Virus record (IMG/VR): IMGVR_UViG_3300034257_000004
Span: 1 to 62,945 of that record
Strand: one strand, 5' to 3'
Origin: a virus
Length of the DNA: 62,945 nucleotides
Shown: one piece after another, positions 1-7,674 of the stretch
How the letters are laid out: every line of letters starts with the position of its first letter
How positions within the stretch are numbered: the first letter of the stretch is position 1
Notes under the pieces: generated by a model
What the model was told of the DNA's origin: nothing
Databases searched by the model: none
The model's input: the letters and a program-made list of their open reading frames with translations, nothing else
Made by a program: the position numbers and the translations under genes

Positions 1-127
1 GGAAGAAGCGGAACCTGTGAAGGCCTGGTTTTGAAGAAGCGGATCCTGTCAGGAGGGCTTTCTCTGGCATGGGTGCGCAGTCAATCCTGCTTCGCGCGTA
101 GTGCATGGCGCGTTACGCACGCGTGAG
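1..127. repeat. 127-bp terminal direct repeat, copy 1
   Basis: These bases are identical to 62819..62945. A direct repeat of exactly 127 bases is what a k=127 de Bruijn assembler leaves on a circular contig, so I read it as the circle junction rather than a biological terminal repeat. The stop codon at 18-20 ends the gene that starts at 62500. Inside it, GAAGAAGCGG(A/T)CCTGT-like 17-mers occur twice in tandem (2-18 and 34-50), a minor local repeat. Confidence 0.97.
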
Positions 128-345
128 ACGACTCAGAAAGGAGAGAAGACCGAGAGGCGCGGAGCGCGCCCGAGACGAGGCTTAGTGTATATATGTACTG
201 ACTTAGGTGTTCAGAAAGATCTTAAGTCGCTCTCAGGTATATCATATACGCTGAAGTCAGGACTGCTCAGGTCACAGGGGAACTCGGATCACATGGGCAG
301 GTTTAAGGACCATAGCGGGTACAAACTACAGGAAGGACTAATAGC
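128..345 (+). other. Intergenic stretch with no convincing gene
   Basis: Between the stop at 18-20 and the gene at 346 only short arginine-rich frames are open, for example 26 codons from 105. None has a convincing ribosome site or protein-like composition. The one clear signal is GGGTACAAAC at 317-326, the start-associated element shared with other early genes. I see no strong promoter or terminator. Confidence 0.6.
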
Positions 346-579
346 ATGCCAGAGGAGAAGACCGAGAGACAGAAGCACTTAGAGTGGTGCAAGGAGAGAG
401 CACTGCAGTATGTAGAGGCGGGAGAGCTGACACAGGCATACTCGTCTATGGCCTCGGATATGCGTAAGCACAAAGAGACCGAGAACCACATGGGATTGGA
501 GCTGGGACTAGGACTGCTTATGGGTGGACACCTAGACACAGCTGCTCAGATGAAGAAGTTCATAGAAGACTTCAACTAA
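346..579 (+). CDS. Conserved small phage protein, unknown function
   Basis: This is a 77-residue soluble helical protein. The pattern of WCKERALQYV near the N terminus, then SSMASDM, HKETENHMG and GGHLDTAAQM, resembles a small hypothetical protein I associate with many actinophage and other phage early regions. Its function is not known to me. The ATG follows GGAAGGA with good spacing, and GGGTACAAAC lies 19 bases upstream. It opens the early rightward block after the circle junction. Confidence 0.8.
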   Translation: MPEEKTERQKHLEWCKERALQYVEAGELTQAYSSMASDMRKHKETENHMGLELGLGLLMGGHLDTAAQMKKFIEDFN

Positions 580-585
580 CCGTAG

Positions 586-596
586 CAGGTACAAAC
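586..596 (+). promoter_or_regulatory. GGTACAAAC start-associated element (representative)
   Basis: CAGGTACAAAC lies 12 bases before the ATG at 609. Close copies sit at 317-326, 1173-1182, 1446-1455, 6271-6281, 61402-61410 and 62390-62399, each 12-25 bases before a start codon and upstream of the ribosome site. The flank is also shared: ACCGAGGGTACAARC occurs at both about 1441 and about 62386. The location resembles the start-associated sequences of cluster K mycobacteriophages, although the sequence differs. Confidence 0.65.
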
Positions 597-608
597 CAGA
601 AGGTAAAC

Positions 609-1004
609 ATGGACAGACGACATGAGACCGGTGAACAGGTAGACCCTGACGACTATGTAGATGAGGGCTCGAGTCCAGCGGGTTGGCGACCACCCTCAGA
701 GATGGTAGACCCCTTGACAGAGAATCCACATGGAGTCGAAGAGATGGAAAGAGTGATGAGCGAACAGGCCACAGCTCAGGTAGATAGGAAACCTACAAGA
801 GTGATAGACCTGCTAGACATGCACGTAGAGTGTTCAGAGGAGGACGGACCAGAGCTTCAGACCTTCAGAGAAGACGTAGCTATGCTGATACGTACCTGTA
901 GGATGAAGATGGTAACGAACACCATGTCAAACGGGTACAAGAAGATTCTGTCTGAAACTACCAAGCGGATACAAGCGCAAATGGAGCGTACCGAGAAGGA
1001 GTAG
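609..1004 (+). CDS. Hypothetical early protein
   Basis: This 131-residue soluble protein is very acidic in its first half. The second half is predicted helical and basic (RTCRMKM, KRIQAQMERTEKE). I recognise no family. The start at 609 lies 12 bases after a GGTACAAAC element with AGAAGG between, and the next small gene starts two bases past its stop. Confidence 0.7.
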   Translation: MDRRHETGEQVDPDDYVDEGSSPAGWRPPSEMVDPLTENPHGVEEMERVMSEQATAQVDRKPTRVIDLLDMHVECSEEDGPELQTFREDVAMLIRTCRMKMVTNTMSNGYKKILSETTKRIQAQMERTEKE

Positions 1005-1005
1005 C

Positions 1006-1134
1006 ATGAGTAGACTGAGACTGTTCTTACATTGTCTGTTCCACCTGCATAGGTCGTATACGGTAAGTGACAACGACTCAGGCAAGATAGTGGAGCGAGG
1101 GTGTTTCACATATAAGTGTAGATCTAAGCTGTAA
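1006..1134 (+). CDS. Small hypothetical protein (42 aa)
   Basis: A short frame begins at ATG 1006, directly after the stop of the preceding gene, with AAGGAG as ribosome site. It encodes 42 residues with a His/Leu/Phe-rich N terminus and three cysteines. The tight coupling and good ribosome site support it. No function can be assigned. Confidence 0.5.
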   Translation: MSRLRLFLHCLFHLHRSYTVSDNDSGKIVERGCFTYKCRSKL

Positions 1135-1199
1135 GACTAAGCTGCTTAGGTTAGAATGTAGGCTGACCACGTAGGTACAAACGGTTAGGGGGGTTTCCC

Positions 1200-1343
1200 A
1201 TGAGTACTAGGACCTGTGTAGAGCGGAAGTTTAAGAAGCACCGCGGCGGAGCGGTACAGTTGGCGCAGAGCAAAGACCCCTCGAAGGGCGAGTTCTTCAA
1301 GCACTACCTCAGAAGAGAGCTAACGGGTGCAAGATACAACTGA
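1200..1343 (+). CDS. Small basic hypothetical protein; reading frame may continue after a -1 shift
   Basis: It encodes 47 residues, Lys/Arg-rich, from ATG 1200. AGGTACAAAC lies 17 bases upstream and a G-rich run is near the start. The -1 frame is open from about 1234 to a stop at 1439-1441 but contains no start codon. Its last 33 codons read like protein, with a PQFLVELAALL helix. A frameshift, real or from assembly, would join the two into roughly 80 residues. I see no classical slippery heptamer at the junction. Confidence 0.45.
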   Translation: MSTRTCVERKFKKHRGGAVQLAQSKDPSKGEFFKHYLRRELTGARYN

Positions 1344-1469
1344 AGGGGTATGAGGGACAGTTCCTGCCACAGTTCTTGGTAGAGCTAGCAGCACTGCTCA
1401 GAGGAGTACCGTTTCAACCAAGGTTCGACTTTCAACATTGACCGAGGGTACAAGCTAGGAGGTTCATCT

Positions 1470-1748
1470 ATGAGTGAGAAGAGGTACATAGGTCTGCATA
1501 GAGTATTCGAGCTGGGCACGTTACTACGAGACTACGTAGTAACGGTAGAGGCGAATGCTATACGGTATGCCTTGTTCTTATCTGGTGGTAAGGTCTCGAA
1601 GGCTGCACAGCTGCTAGGTATGTCGCATCAGACTCTGTCAAACATACTCAAGGATCGTCAGAAGAGTCTGCAGGAGCTTCGACTTCCTGTTAAGAAGCGT
1701 CTGAAGAGTGTGGTACGGCGACCACGGGAGGTTCGTCGTGGCAAGTGA
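1470..1748 (+). CDS. Fis/NtrC-type helix-turn-helix DNA-binding protein
   Basis: This 92-residue protein has a C-terminal Fis-type DNA-binding domain. ANAIRYALFLSGG, then KVSKAAQLLGMSHQTLSN (about residues 27-58), matches HTH_8, the Fis and NtrC C-terminal helix-turn-helix. The tail is strongly basic. It probably binds phage or host DNA as a dimer, as a transcription or nucleoid factor. GGGTACAAGC lies 14 bases before its start, with AGGAGG between. The downstream zinc protein overlaps its end. Confidence 0.8.
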   Translation: MSEKRYIGLHRVFELGTLLRDYVVTVEANAIRYALFLSGGKVSKAAQLLGMSHQTLSNILKDRQKSLQELRLPVKKRLKSVVRRPREVRRGK

Positions 1749-1929
1749 TACCATAAGCTGCGACCGGTGTGGCAAGCCGGTAAAGGACGACGAGATATGG
1801 ATAGGACCCGACGAGCAGACCGTATGCGAGGACTGCTACTACATCCTACGAGACGGTGACGAGGACGCGGACAACCTGAGGGCCAACGGGCCACACCAGG
1901 CTGTGTTTCACAGGAAGGAGTACGAATGA
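1738..1929 (+). CDS. Small zinc-ribbon-like protein
   Basis: It encodes 63 residues from GTG 1738, chosen because GGGAGG precedes it with correct spacing and because a longer upstream start would overlap the Fis-like gene deeply. CDRCGKPV and CEDCYY form a CxxC-CxxC zinc-binding pair around residues 7-38. The rest is acidic. Its stop overlaps the next start as ATGA. Function unknown. Confidence 0.7.
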   Translation: MASDTISCDRCGKPVKDDEIWIGPDEQTVCEDCYYILRDGDEDADNLRANGPHQAVFHRKEYE

Positions 1930-2726
1930 CGATCGAATTACAAGACGTCAAGGACGGTGATGTACTAGCCAGAGACGATCAAGAGTATCCGGAAGGCGCG
2001 GTACAGGTAACCGAGGTAGACGGAGAGCTGGTAGGGTACACATTGGGTGGAGGGTTCACGCTGAACCTGAAAGGGCTACTCAAAGATTGGCCATTCCATG
2101 TAGCGACAGAAGAGGAGAAGGTCCTCAAGTACTCGCTGCATACGTACGAGATAGAAGGGATACCTCATAAGTTCAAGGGTTTCGGTGCCGGTATGCACTG
2201 GAATGGCTGGGAGATGCCTATGTTCGACTGGGCTGAGGCCGCGAGATTATGCGGGATCATGCAGTTCGACTGGTGGTACTACCACGAGAAAGACGACGGA
2301 TTCTACACTTTGTCTGAACAAGCGGACGAGATAGACTTCTGGCCGGCAGAGAACATCATGCTCAAGGATGAAGGTTTTGAGGTCAGAGTGTACGGCATAG
2401 GTACGGGTTGTTGGTGTTGGGATCAATGTCCTGAGTGTAATTGTGGAGCGACCAGACACATGAGAGAGCCGGGAACACACGACAGGCGTTGTCCGCTATT
2501 CGATGAGGACCAGGACGAAGTGTTAGACGAACCTCTCGAAGGCCGAATACTGAGGGCAGTCAAGGTAGGTGAGAACGCGTTCTGGAGCGTGATGGCGGAG
2601 AGTTTCCCCGAGGCTAAGACGGGGGATCTGGACCCGCTCGAGTGTGTGAAACTGGAGGAGCGGTTAGTAGAGGTCGCTACCATGTGGGTACGAGCTAACA
2701 CTGACCTACTTGAGGAGAACACATGA
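1926..2726 (+). CDS. Hypothetical protein with Cys-rich centre
   Basis: This is a 266-residue soluble acidic protein. A Trp/Tyr-rich segment (FDWWYYHEKDD) is followed by a cysteine cluster, CWCWDQCPECNCG with a later RRCP, that could bind zinc. I know no family match. It is translationally coupled on both sides by ATGA overlaps, so it belongs to the early polycistronic run. Confidence 0.7.
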   Translation: MTIELQDVKDGDVLARDDQEYPEGAVQVTEVDGELVGYTLGGGFTLNLKGLLKDWPFHVATEEEKVLKYSLHTYEIEGIPHKFKGFGAGMHWNGWEMPMFDWAEAARLCGIMQFDWWYYHEKDDGFYTLSEQADEIDFWPAENIMLKDEGFEVRVYGIGTGCWCWDQCPECNCGATRHMREPGTHDRRCPLFDEDQDEVLDEPLEGRILRAVKVGENAFWSVMAESFPEAKTGDLDPLECVKLEERLVEVATMWVRANTDLLEENT

Positions 2727-2971
2727 AGGTTCTTTGGGAAAAGACGTTCAAGCAGTCCGGCGTGATAGAGATACCAGACGGGCTGGACGACAAGGCGCAA
2801 CAGGACGCTGCGATCGAGGCAGCGGACAAGGCCATGCCCACACTCGACGAGAATCCGGAGACGGATATACACTGGGTATGGTCTGACTACTTCGCTGAGG
2901 TCACGGACAACGAGGGACCAGAAGACCGCGAGGTAGATGGGGTCAAGTACCAAGAATGGTTCGATATTTAA
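2723..2971 (+). CDS. Hypothetical acidic protein
   Basis: This is an 82-residue acidic protein with a mixed strand/helix pattern and no cysteines. It starts inside the stop of the previous gene (ATGA). The C-terminal half has VWSDYFAEV and ends in EWFDI. No family recognised. Confidence 0.65.
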   Translation: MKVLWEKTFKQSGVIEIPDGLDDKAQQDAAIEAADKAMPTLDENPETDIHWVWSDYFAEVTDNEGPEDREVDGVKYQEWFDI

Positions 2972-2980
2972 GGAGGGACG

Positions 2981-3190
2981 ATGAGTGAAGAAAAGGCTAT
3001 GGACCCACAACGAGTTGTATGTGTGGTCATGCACAACGGCAAAGAGGTCGGACGTGTCAGAGCCGCTGCCCCACATGCGGAGCGGTATATCACAGGACTG
3101 GTAGAACATTACCATAGCCTGCAAGTAGAGTATGTCGAGGTCAGCTCGGACGTAATAAGCACTATGATGCTGGTGGAGCCTAGACTATGA
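2981..3190 (+). CDS. Hypothetical small protein
   Basis: It encodes 69 residues after AGGAGGGACG with good spacing. VVCVVMHNGKEVGRVRA followed by a helix suggests a compact alpha/beta fold. Its stop overlaps the next start by four bases. No function can be assigned. Confidence 0.65.
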   Translation: MSEEKAMDPQRVVCVVMHNGKEVGRVRAAAPHAERYITGLVEHYHSLQVEYVEVSSDVISTMMLVEPRL

Positions 3191-3555
3191 AAATCAAACG
3201 TAAGAGTAAAGCTGAGAAACGGGCAGACCAGCTGATAGAAGCCCACGAGTCCGTAGTAACACATTACGGCGGTCGGTTTTATAACCAAGGTTGGGGCTCG
3301 GGTGGCACGGAGGAAGGAGGAGAGTTCATAAGCTCCAAAACTAGTGTAGGACGTCTGCATTCAGAGATAGACGCAGATGGAGAAGTGACACATCGCTGGC
3401 TACCCGGGGGAGGTATAGGTTTTTCGGCTGACCTGGAGGAGTCGGTAGATGTAGACCTGGCACTTCCGAATCCGAATGTGAATCCAGCGGCGGACCGAGT
3501 AGAGTCAGGTAAAACTACGGTAGGGCAAGAGATAAGGAGGATTCTCAAGAGATGA
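3187..3555 (+). CDS. Hypothetical protein
   Basis: It encodes 122 residues with a basic N terminus (KIKRKSKAEKRADQL) and a Gly/Ser-rich middle. The C terminus is moderately basic. The start is coupled to the previous stop (ATGA). I recognise no domain. Confidence 0.65.
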   Translation: MKIKRKSKAEKRADQLIEAHESVVTHYGGRFYNQGWGSGGTEEGGEFISSKTSVGRLHSEIDADGEVTHRWLPGGGIGFSADLEESVDVDLALPNPNVNPAADRVESGKTTVGQEIRRILKR

Positions 3556-3758
3556 GGTACCAAGTGCTGATAGAGTTCGATTCGGACACAGTGACAGATG
3601 CTCAGGCGGTAAGGTACGGACAGACGTTACTGAACGACCTGAGGATAGACCCACATGGTCCAGAGTACAACCCATTCGATAGTGAGTTGGACATAAGGAC
3701 AGACCATCAGTGGGTACGAGTAGTCCGAGACAACATGATAGTAGAAGTCCTGATATGA
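3552..3758 (+). CDS. Hypothetical small protein
   Basis: This 68-residue acidic protein starts with a clear strand (YQVLIEFDSD) and ends with a hydrophobic strand (NMIVEVLI), suggesting a small ferredoxin-like alpha/beta fold. It is coupled at both ends by four-base overlaps. Function unknown. Confidence 0.65.
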   Translation: MRYQVLIEFDSDTVTDAQAVRYGQTLLNDLRIDPHGPEYNPFDSELDIRTDHQWVRVVRDNMIVEVLI

Positions 3759-3964
3759 GTGATACACTTAGGGAGCAGCTCGAGGCAGCGAGCGCTAGAC
3801 AAGAACTGAGGCTGCCCAATAGACATGAACGACGGAAGGCAAGGGCCATAGAGAAGGAGCGATATGGGAACCGTCCACAATTTGGTAGACAGCAGACAAA
3901 GCTCGCAGACGAAGAGGTTCAGGTGGAGCGAGGCGGAAAACGGGTTCTACCTAAACGATACTGA
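3755..3964 (+). CDS. Hypothetical protein with NRHERRKAR motif
   Basis: It encodes 69 residues from ATG 3755, which overlaps the preceding stop. LPNRHERRKARAIEKERY (about residues 20-38) is a basic helix of a kind I have seen in many small phage proteins. Its last 33 codons overlap the next gene in another frame, an unusually long overlap of 101 bases, so the true end or the next start could differ. Confidence 0.5.
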   Translation: MSDTLREQLEAASARQELRLPNRHERRKARAIEKERYGNRPQFGRQQTKLADEEVQVERGGKRVLPKRY

Positions 3965-4577
3965 CACGGGGCTGACCAGGTACATAGGCACCGGGGTAGA
4001 CATGTTCTGTGCGAGTCCCGAGGAGGGTGTAGAGAACAGAGACTGCCTGAAACCAGGTACCCAGCAGTTCTACGACGCTCTGAACTCATACTTCGAGAAC
4101 GAGCAGAGCACCATAGCCGAGACGTACTTCGGATGGATCATAGGTAAGGTAGAACCTGATACTAAAGTGGCGACTCAGCATACTGTGGGCGCGACTCACA
4201 CCTACCTTAAGCGGAGAGCTGCGTTGCACGCGGAGGCGGTCAAGGCCGACCTCGTAGCTATGATGTCGATGCCCATGAGTCTGATAAAGTTCCTCGGGTG
4301 TGACATAAGCCACAAGCTACAGGAGGCTGTCAAGCTGGGTAACATCCAGTCCTTCGGCGACCTGGGAGACGTGATGGACCACAATATGCTCGGGGACGGA
4401 GACAACGTGCTGGGAGAGCTGACTACTTTACTCAACCCGAACAACGAGGACGACGACCTGAAGAGACAGGCGGTACTGGACGTATTCAATGATGCGTTCG
4501 AGATAGTAGACCTGTGGATCAAGGCCGACGGACTCAAGGAGGTATTATGTCGAGACTTTACGACATTAAGAACTTAG
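3864..4577 (+). CDS. Hypothetical protein, paralogue of the gene at 8941
   Basis: This 237-residue protein begins after AAGGAGCG. Its N-terminal half shares a pattern with the product at 8941: RFRW near the start, then an Asp/Thr strand, a DxFC box, PGTxxFYDALN and EQxTI followed by YF. The C-terminal 130 residues are mostly helical and are absent from the shorter paralogue. This points to a duplicated early-gene family of unknown function. Confidence 0.7.
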   Translation: MGTVHNLVDSRQSSQTKRFRWSEAENGFYLNDTDTGLTRYIGTGVDMFCASPEEGVENRDCLKPGTQQFYDALNSYFENEQSTIAETYFGWIIGKVEPDTKVATQHTVGATHTYLKRRAALHAEAVKADLVAMMSMPMSLIKFLGCDISHKLQEAVKLGNIQSFGDLGDVMDHNMLGDGDNVLGELTTLLNPNNEDDDLKRQAVLDVFNDAFEIVDLWIKADGLKEVLCRDFTTLRT

Positions 4578-5224
4578 ACGCTAACACAGGTCCCTTTAAC
4601 TGGGTCACGTACAACACCATTACTGGAAACGAGGTAAGCAAGCAGACGTCGCAGGATATTGCACAACAGATAGCGGACGAGCTGAACTGTAACGCAGAGA
4701 TGCTCAAGCCGTACGAGGACAAGCTGGCATCTAGGAAACTCTATGTGGTATCCGGGTGCACCAGGGGTGAGTTCGACTCTCTAGTCGACGAGCCGAAGAT
4801 GTACGTAGAGGACGGGATGGCACCGGTCGCGTCCCCACAGCTTATGGGTGTCTACTCTACCAGCGAACTGGCGTTAACTGCTGGGACGAAAGAGATTGAC
4901 AGACAGATGAGGGAGGAGGACTATGAGTCCGACCCGGAAACCGGGGAACCGTACCTGCCTGGTACCTGCCCCGTAGATACCTGGAGATGGGTAGACGGAA
5001 AGGGTAAGCCGTACGACCCGAGCTGTCCGTTGGTACAGAGCACGAGAGGTCTTGAGGGTTTCCTAAAGAAGGGACAACCGGGATACGACGAACCGTGGGG
5101 CAGGCCGAGGTACATTGTGTACCTAGAGGAGCCCGAGCAGAAAGGTATAAGAACTAACCCGTACGAAGATGGCAGAGCTGAAGCGTGCGTGGTTGTACAG
5201 GAGGTGACGTTAGATGAACTATAG
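4547..5224 (+). CDS. Hypothetical protein, paralogue of the C-terminal half of the gene at 7671
   Basis: It encodes 225 residues from ATG 4547, preferred for the AAGGAGG six bases upstream. The segment LYVVSGC...SPQLMGVYSTSELALTAG matches VYVVGC...TPKLIGVFSTEQVAVRAG in the product at 7671, so the two share a domain. The Pro/Trp-rich second half is not recognisable. It overlaps the previous gene by 31 bases and the next by 11. Confidence 0.7.
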   Translation: MSRLYDIKNLDANTGPFNWVTYNTITGNEVSKQTSQDIAQQIADELNCNAEMLKPYEDKLASRKLYVVSGCTRGEFDSLVDEPKMYVEDGMAPVASPQLMGVYSTSELALTAGTKEIDRQMREEDYESDPETGEPYLPGTCPVDTWRWVDGKGKPYDPSCPLVQSTRGLEGFLKKGQPGYDEPWGRPRYIVYLEEPEQKGIRTNPYEDGRAEACVVVQEVTLDEL

Positions 5225-5756
5225 ACTGATACAGGACTTGGTGATACACGACAGACCGGAGCGACTGACACAGGTGTGGGTCTCGCCGACCTTCGTTAGG
5301 GGTGTAGACACGGAGACTAAGCACGCCCAAGCGCACAGACTGTGCGCGGACATACTGGAGACGAACGTAGAGGTCTTCAAACAAAGAGGTACCAAACTGT
5401 TCGCCGGGTCAATCTACGTAACGGCCGACGGAGCCGAGAGCTACAGGGTAGTACTTGAGGCCATAGACAACTACGACATGGACAAAGGGCTGATACTAGC
5501 CCACTTCGTACAGAACAACCTGTACAACAAACTGTCTAGAGCTGTCACGGAGCTACCGCTGTCTACGTTCGAGGACGAACAGACTGCGCTAGAGTACGTA
5601 CGACCGTTGAACCGTATGGTAGCAGGACCGTACGGAGGAACGTCAGCGCACGAGAGCCTCTGGGTAGTATGCCCAGGTCCCGACGAGAACAGATGGTCTG
5701 TAATAAGGATCGAGGATGCAATCGAAGCTGGCTTCCTGTACAAGTGGGTAGCCTAA
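5214..5756 (+). CDS. Hypothetical protein
   Basis: This 180-residue soluble protein has mixed strands and helices. A short segment, STFEDEQTALEYVR, resembles the YSTSELALTAG box of its neighbour and may be a diverged copy. No catalytic pattern is evident. It starts within the end of the preceding gene. Confidence 0.65.
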   Translation: MNYRLIQDLVIHDRPERLTQVWVSPTFVRGVDTETKHAQAHRLCADILETNVEVFKQRGTKLFAGSIYVTADGAESYRVVLEAIDNYDMDKGLILAHFVQNNLYNKLSRAVTELPLSTFEDEQTALEYVRPLNRMVAGPYGGTSAHESLWVVCPGPDENRWSVIRIEDAIEAGFLYKWVA

Positions 5757-5771
5757 GGAGTACAGAACACT

Positions 5772-5981
5772 ATGGACAACACATGGAACCCTGAACTCAG
5801 GGTGCAGATACCATGCAGGATATGTGGACAACAAACGCCACACCTGTTCACTAAGCTCTGCGACCGATGCTGGGAGCTTGAGACCAGGATCCAGGCAGAT
5901 CCACTGATAGCCGGCAAGATCATGCTGTCCGGTTGTAGAAACCACGGCCATACCCGTCGTGTCAGTGCGTACCTGGGATAG
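5772..5981 (+). CDS. Small zinc-finger protein
   Basis: It encodes 69 residues after AAGGAGTACAG. CRICG (residues about 17-21) and LCDRCWELE (about 30-38) form a CxxC-CxxC zinc-binding pair. The LCxRCWELExR pattern is one I have seen in other phage proteins. It ends in three consecutive in-frame amber codons (5979-5987). A second Cys-rich frame without a start follows at once. Confidence 0.7.
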   Translation: MDNTWNPELRVQIPCRICGQQTPHLFTKLCDRCWELETRIQADPLIAGKIMLSGCRNHGHTRRVSAYLG

Positions 5982-6166
5982 TAGTAGAGAACATCGTCTA
6001 TGCACCTTGTACCAAGGACAGTCACGACGGACCAAAGGTACAACACGTCTGCTGTGACGAGGGTCACCAATACGCAGACCCTAACGGCGACGTGAAGAAC
6101 GAGGACGGCTTCGTCTGGGTGGACACGCCCAGGTGTGGCACGTGCTGTGAGAAGCATAGGCGTTAG
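5938..6166 (+). pseudogene. Cys-rich open frame without a start codon
   Basis: After the triple amber that ends the zinc-finger gene, the -1 frame stays open to TAG 6164-6166. It encodes a protein-like sequence with CCDEGH, RCGTCCEKHRR and typical codon choice for this genome. It has no ATG, GTG or TTG start. It may be a frameshifted second half of the preceding gene, the remnant of a fused zinc protein, or the product of an assembly error. Confidence 0.4.
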
Positions 6167-6210
6167 AACGAACGAGATACCAAATGGTATGTTTACAGTT
6201 CGTTCGTTCT
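6165..6210 (+). promoter_or_regulatory. Nested dyads around the -35 (operator candidate)
   Basis: An 11-bp perfect inverted repeat, AGAACGAACGA at 6165-6175 and TCGTTCGTTCT at 6200-6210, flanks the -35 box. Between the arms lies a second dyad, ATACCA-AA-TGGTAT (6177-6190). The geometry fits a repressor or activator site controlling the promoter at 6192. Confidence 0.6.
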
Positions 6211-6220
6211 GTGCTATAAT
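6192..6220 (+). promoter_or_regulatory. Strong sigma70-type promoter
   Basis: TTTACA (6192-6197), a 17-bp spacer and TATAAT (6215-6220) with TGc before the -10 make a near-consensus extended promoter. Transcription would start near 6227 and run into the gene at 6307. GGGTACAAAAC (6271-6281) lies in the leader. Confidence 0.85.
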
Positions 6221-6306
6221 GTAGAACGTGGGAAGTCACTAACCATGGACTACCAACAAGGACCCATGCTGGGTACAAAACCAACTCGGAAGGAGTTTAA
6301 CGAATC

Positions 6307-6738
6307 ATGGCTAAGAAGAATGAAACAGCAGCAGCGACCAAAAGTAAGGCGACCAAGGCAGAAGCGAAGACCCCCAAGGTTACCATCGGATCGACAGCGA
6401 TCGGCTTCCTGAAGGCCGGCAAGACAGCACAGGAGACCTTGGAGCTGACCCAGAAGGCTTTCCCGGATGCAAGCACGACGATCGCCTGCATCTACTGGTA
6501 CGCGAGCAAGAACGGCATCAAGCTGCAACGGCCCGCGAAGGAGAAGAAGGTGGTCAAGGTGCTGAGCGCCAAAGAAGCCCAGCAGAAACGCGTAGCCGAC
6601 AGACAGGCACGAGCAGCGAGTCGTCCCGGAGCATCGCAGCCCTCGGTGGTAGCAGACGTGGTCGAGGAGACCAAGGTCGCGACCAAACAACCGGCCAAGA
6701 CAACCGCTCGACGACCGACAGCCACATCGGCTCGCTAG
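6307..6738 (+). CDS. FPxxxT-domain protein with basic Ala/Lys tails
   Basis: It encodes 143 residues. Residues about 26-74 form a compact domain: hydrophobic start (IGSTAIGFLKAG), KTAQETLELTQKAFP, then TTIACIYWYASKNGIKL. The same pattern occurs in the protein at 61423 and twice in the tape measure protein. The flanks are rich in Lys, Ala and Thr, like disordered DNA- or RNA-binding tails. The gene has its own strong promoter, operator dyads and a GGTACAAA element, so it is probably abundant and regulated. A nucleic-acid-binding role is my inference. Confidence 0.75.
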   Translation: MAKKNETAAATKSKATKAEAKTPKVTIGSTAIGFLKAGKTAQETLELTQKAFPDASTTIACIYWYASKNGIKLQRPAKEKKVVKVLSAKEAQQKRVADRQARAASRPGASQPSVVADVVEETKVATKQPAKTTARRPTATSAR

Positions 6739-6808
6739 TCCACGCAACCATGAGATCAGGGGTCGACGGCACGGGTCGTCGGCCTCGACTCATTGAGGAG
6801 GTACGAGG

Positions 6809-7456
6809 ATGGGTATACTAGGGTTCATAACCCACGACCTGAACTGTATGATAAACACCGTGGTCTGCGGAGACCACGCTTACTGCGGATGTCCGTGTCA
6901 CCCGAGTCTGCCGGCGATACCGCCGTCCAGGACCAGAAGGCAGGTAGACGACCTGGAGAACCCGGTCAAGACCTGTCCCAAGTGTGGATACACGGCACGA
7001 GAGATGGATGGCTTCAGCCTGTTGGCCGCGGGGTTCAACGGCATAAAGGAGGGAGACCCGGACGACGTAGATCAGCTGGAGTGCGGCAAGTGTGGACAAA
7101 GGTTCGAGCCGCTTAAGCATACGGAGGACTGTATAAGACGATGGAAGTGGTACTGGACGGCGACAAATGCCGACCCGTGCGAGACATGTAGAGGGAAGGG
7201 TGGCAAAGTGATACACCACGACCCGTCTGAAGCTGGTGTCAGCCTAGGACCTGGAACTATGAAGGAATGGGAAGACTGTCCGACATGTTACCCGTTTCGT
7301 ATCTGTCCCAGATGTAAGGGCTGTATGCCGGGGACTACCTGCTACAAGTGCGGCTACGACCACGAAAGACCTGGTCACGAAATGTTAGAGCCGGAGGACG
7401 TAGAGTGTCTGGCCTGCGAGCACTTGGTACCGAGAGAGGACGAGGTGACAGCGTGA
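6809..7456 (+). CDS. Multi-zinc-ribbon protein
   Basis: This 215-residue protein carries at least eight CxxC motifs. CPKCGY and CGKCGQ form one ribbon, CETCRGKGG resembles a DnaJ zinc-centre repeat, and CPTC, CPRCKGC, CYKCGY and CLAC follow. It is probably a metal-structured protein for binding nucleic acid or protein. The ATG follows AGGAGGTACGAGG. It is coupled to the next gene by a GTGA overlap. Confidence 0.7.
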   Translation: MGILGFITHDLNCMINTVVCGDHAYCGCPCHPSLPAIPPSRTRRQVDDLENPVKTCPKCGYTAREMDGFSLLAAGFNGIKEGDPDDVDQLECGKCGQRFEPLKHTEDCIRRWKWYWTATNADPCETCRGKGGKVIHHDPSEAGVSLGPGTMKEWEDCPTCYPFRICPRCKGCMPGTTCYKCGYDHERPGHEMLEPEDVECLACEHLVPREDEVTA

Positions 7457-7674
7457 GAGTACCTAATGCTAGAGACCTCAACAGACTGGAGCAGATCAAG
7501 GACGAGATACTCGAGTTGAACAACGAAGCGCTGACCCTGGTAGAAGGTACCAGCGAAGAGGGTAGGGCCCGAGCCTACTGGGTAGCACACATAAGACAGG
7601 CGGTCTATGCTGGGTGGGGACAAGACACCCTGAAGCACGCCACTGACAGACTAAGGAAGGAGGCACAAGGATGA
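7453..7674 (+). CDS. Hypothetical helical protein
   Basis: It encodes 73 residues from GTG 7453, which overlaps the previous stop as GTGA and follows GAGGTGA. The protein is almost entirely helical (LNRLEQIKDEILELNNEA). The next gene overlaps its stop by four bases. Function unknown. Confidence 0.65.
   Translation: MRVPNARDLNRLEQIKDEILELNNEALTLVEGTSEEGRARAYWVAHIRQAVYAGWGQDTLKHATDRLRKEAQG

Noticed and set aside
101-382. 93-codon frame at the left end
   Set aside because: It overlaps the well-supported gene at 346, has no good ribosome site, and its composition (Arg-rich N terminus, no domain) is not protein-like.
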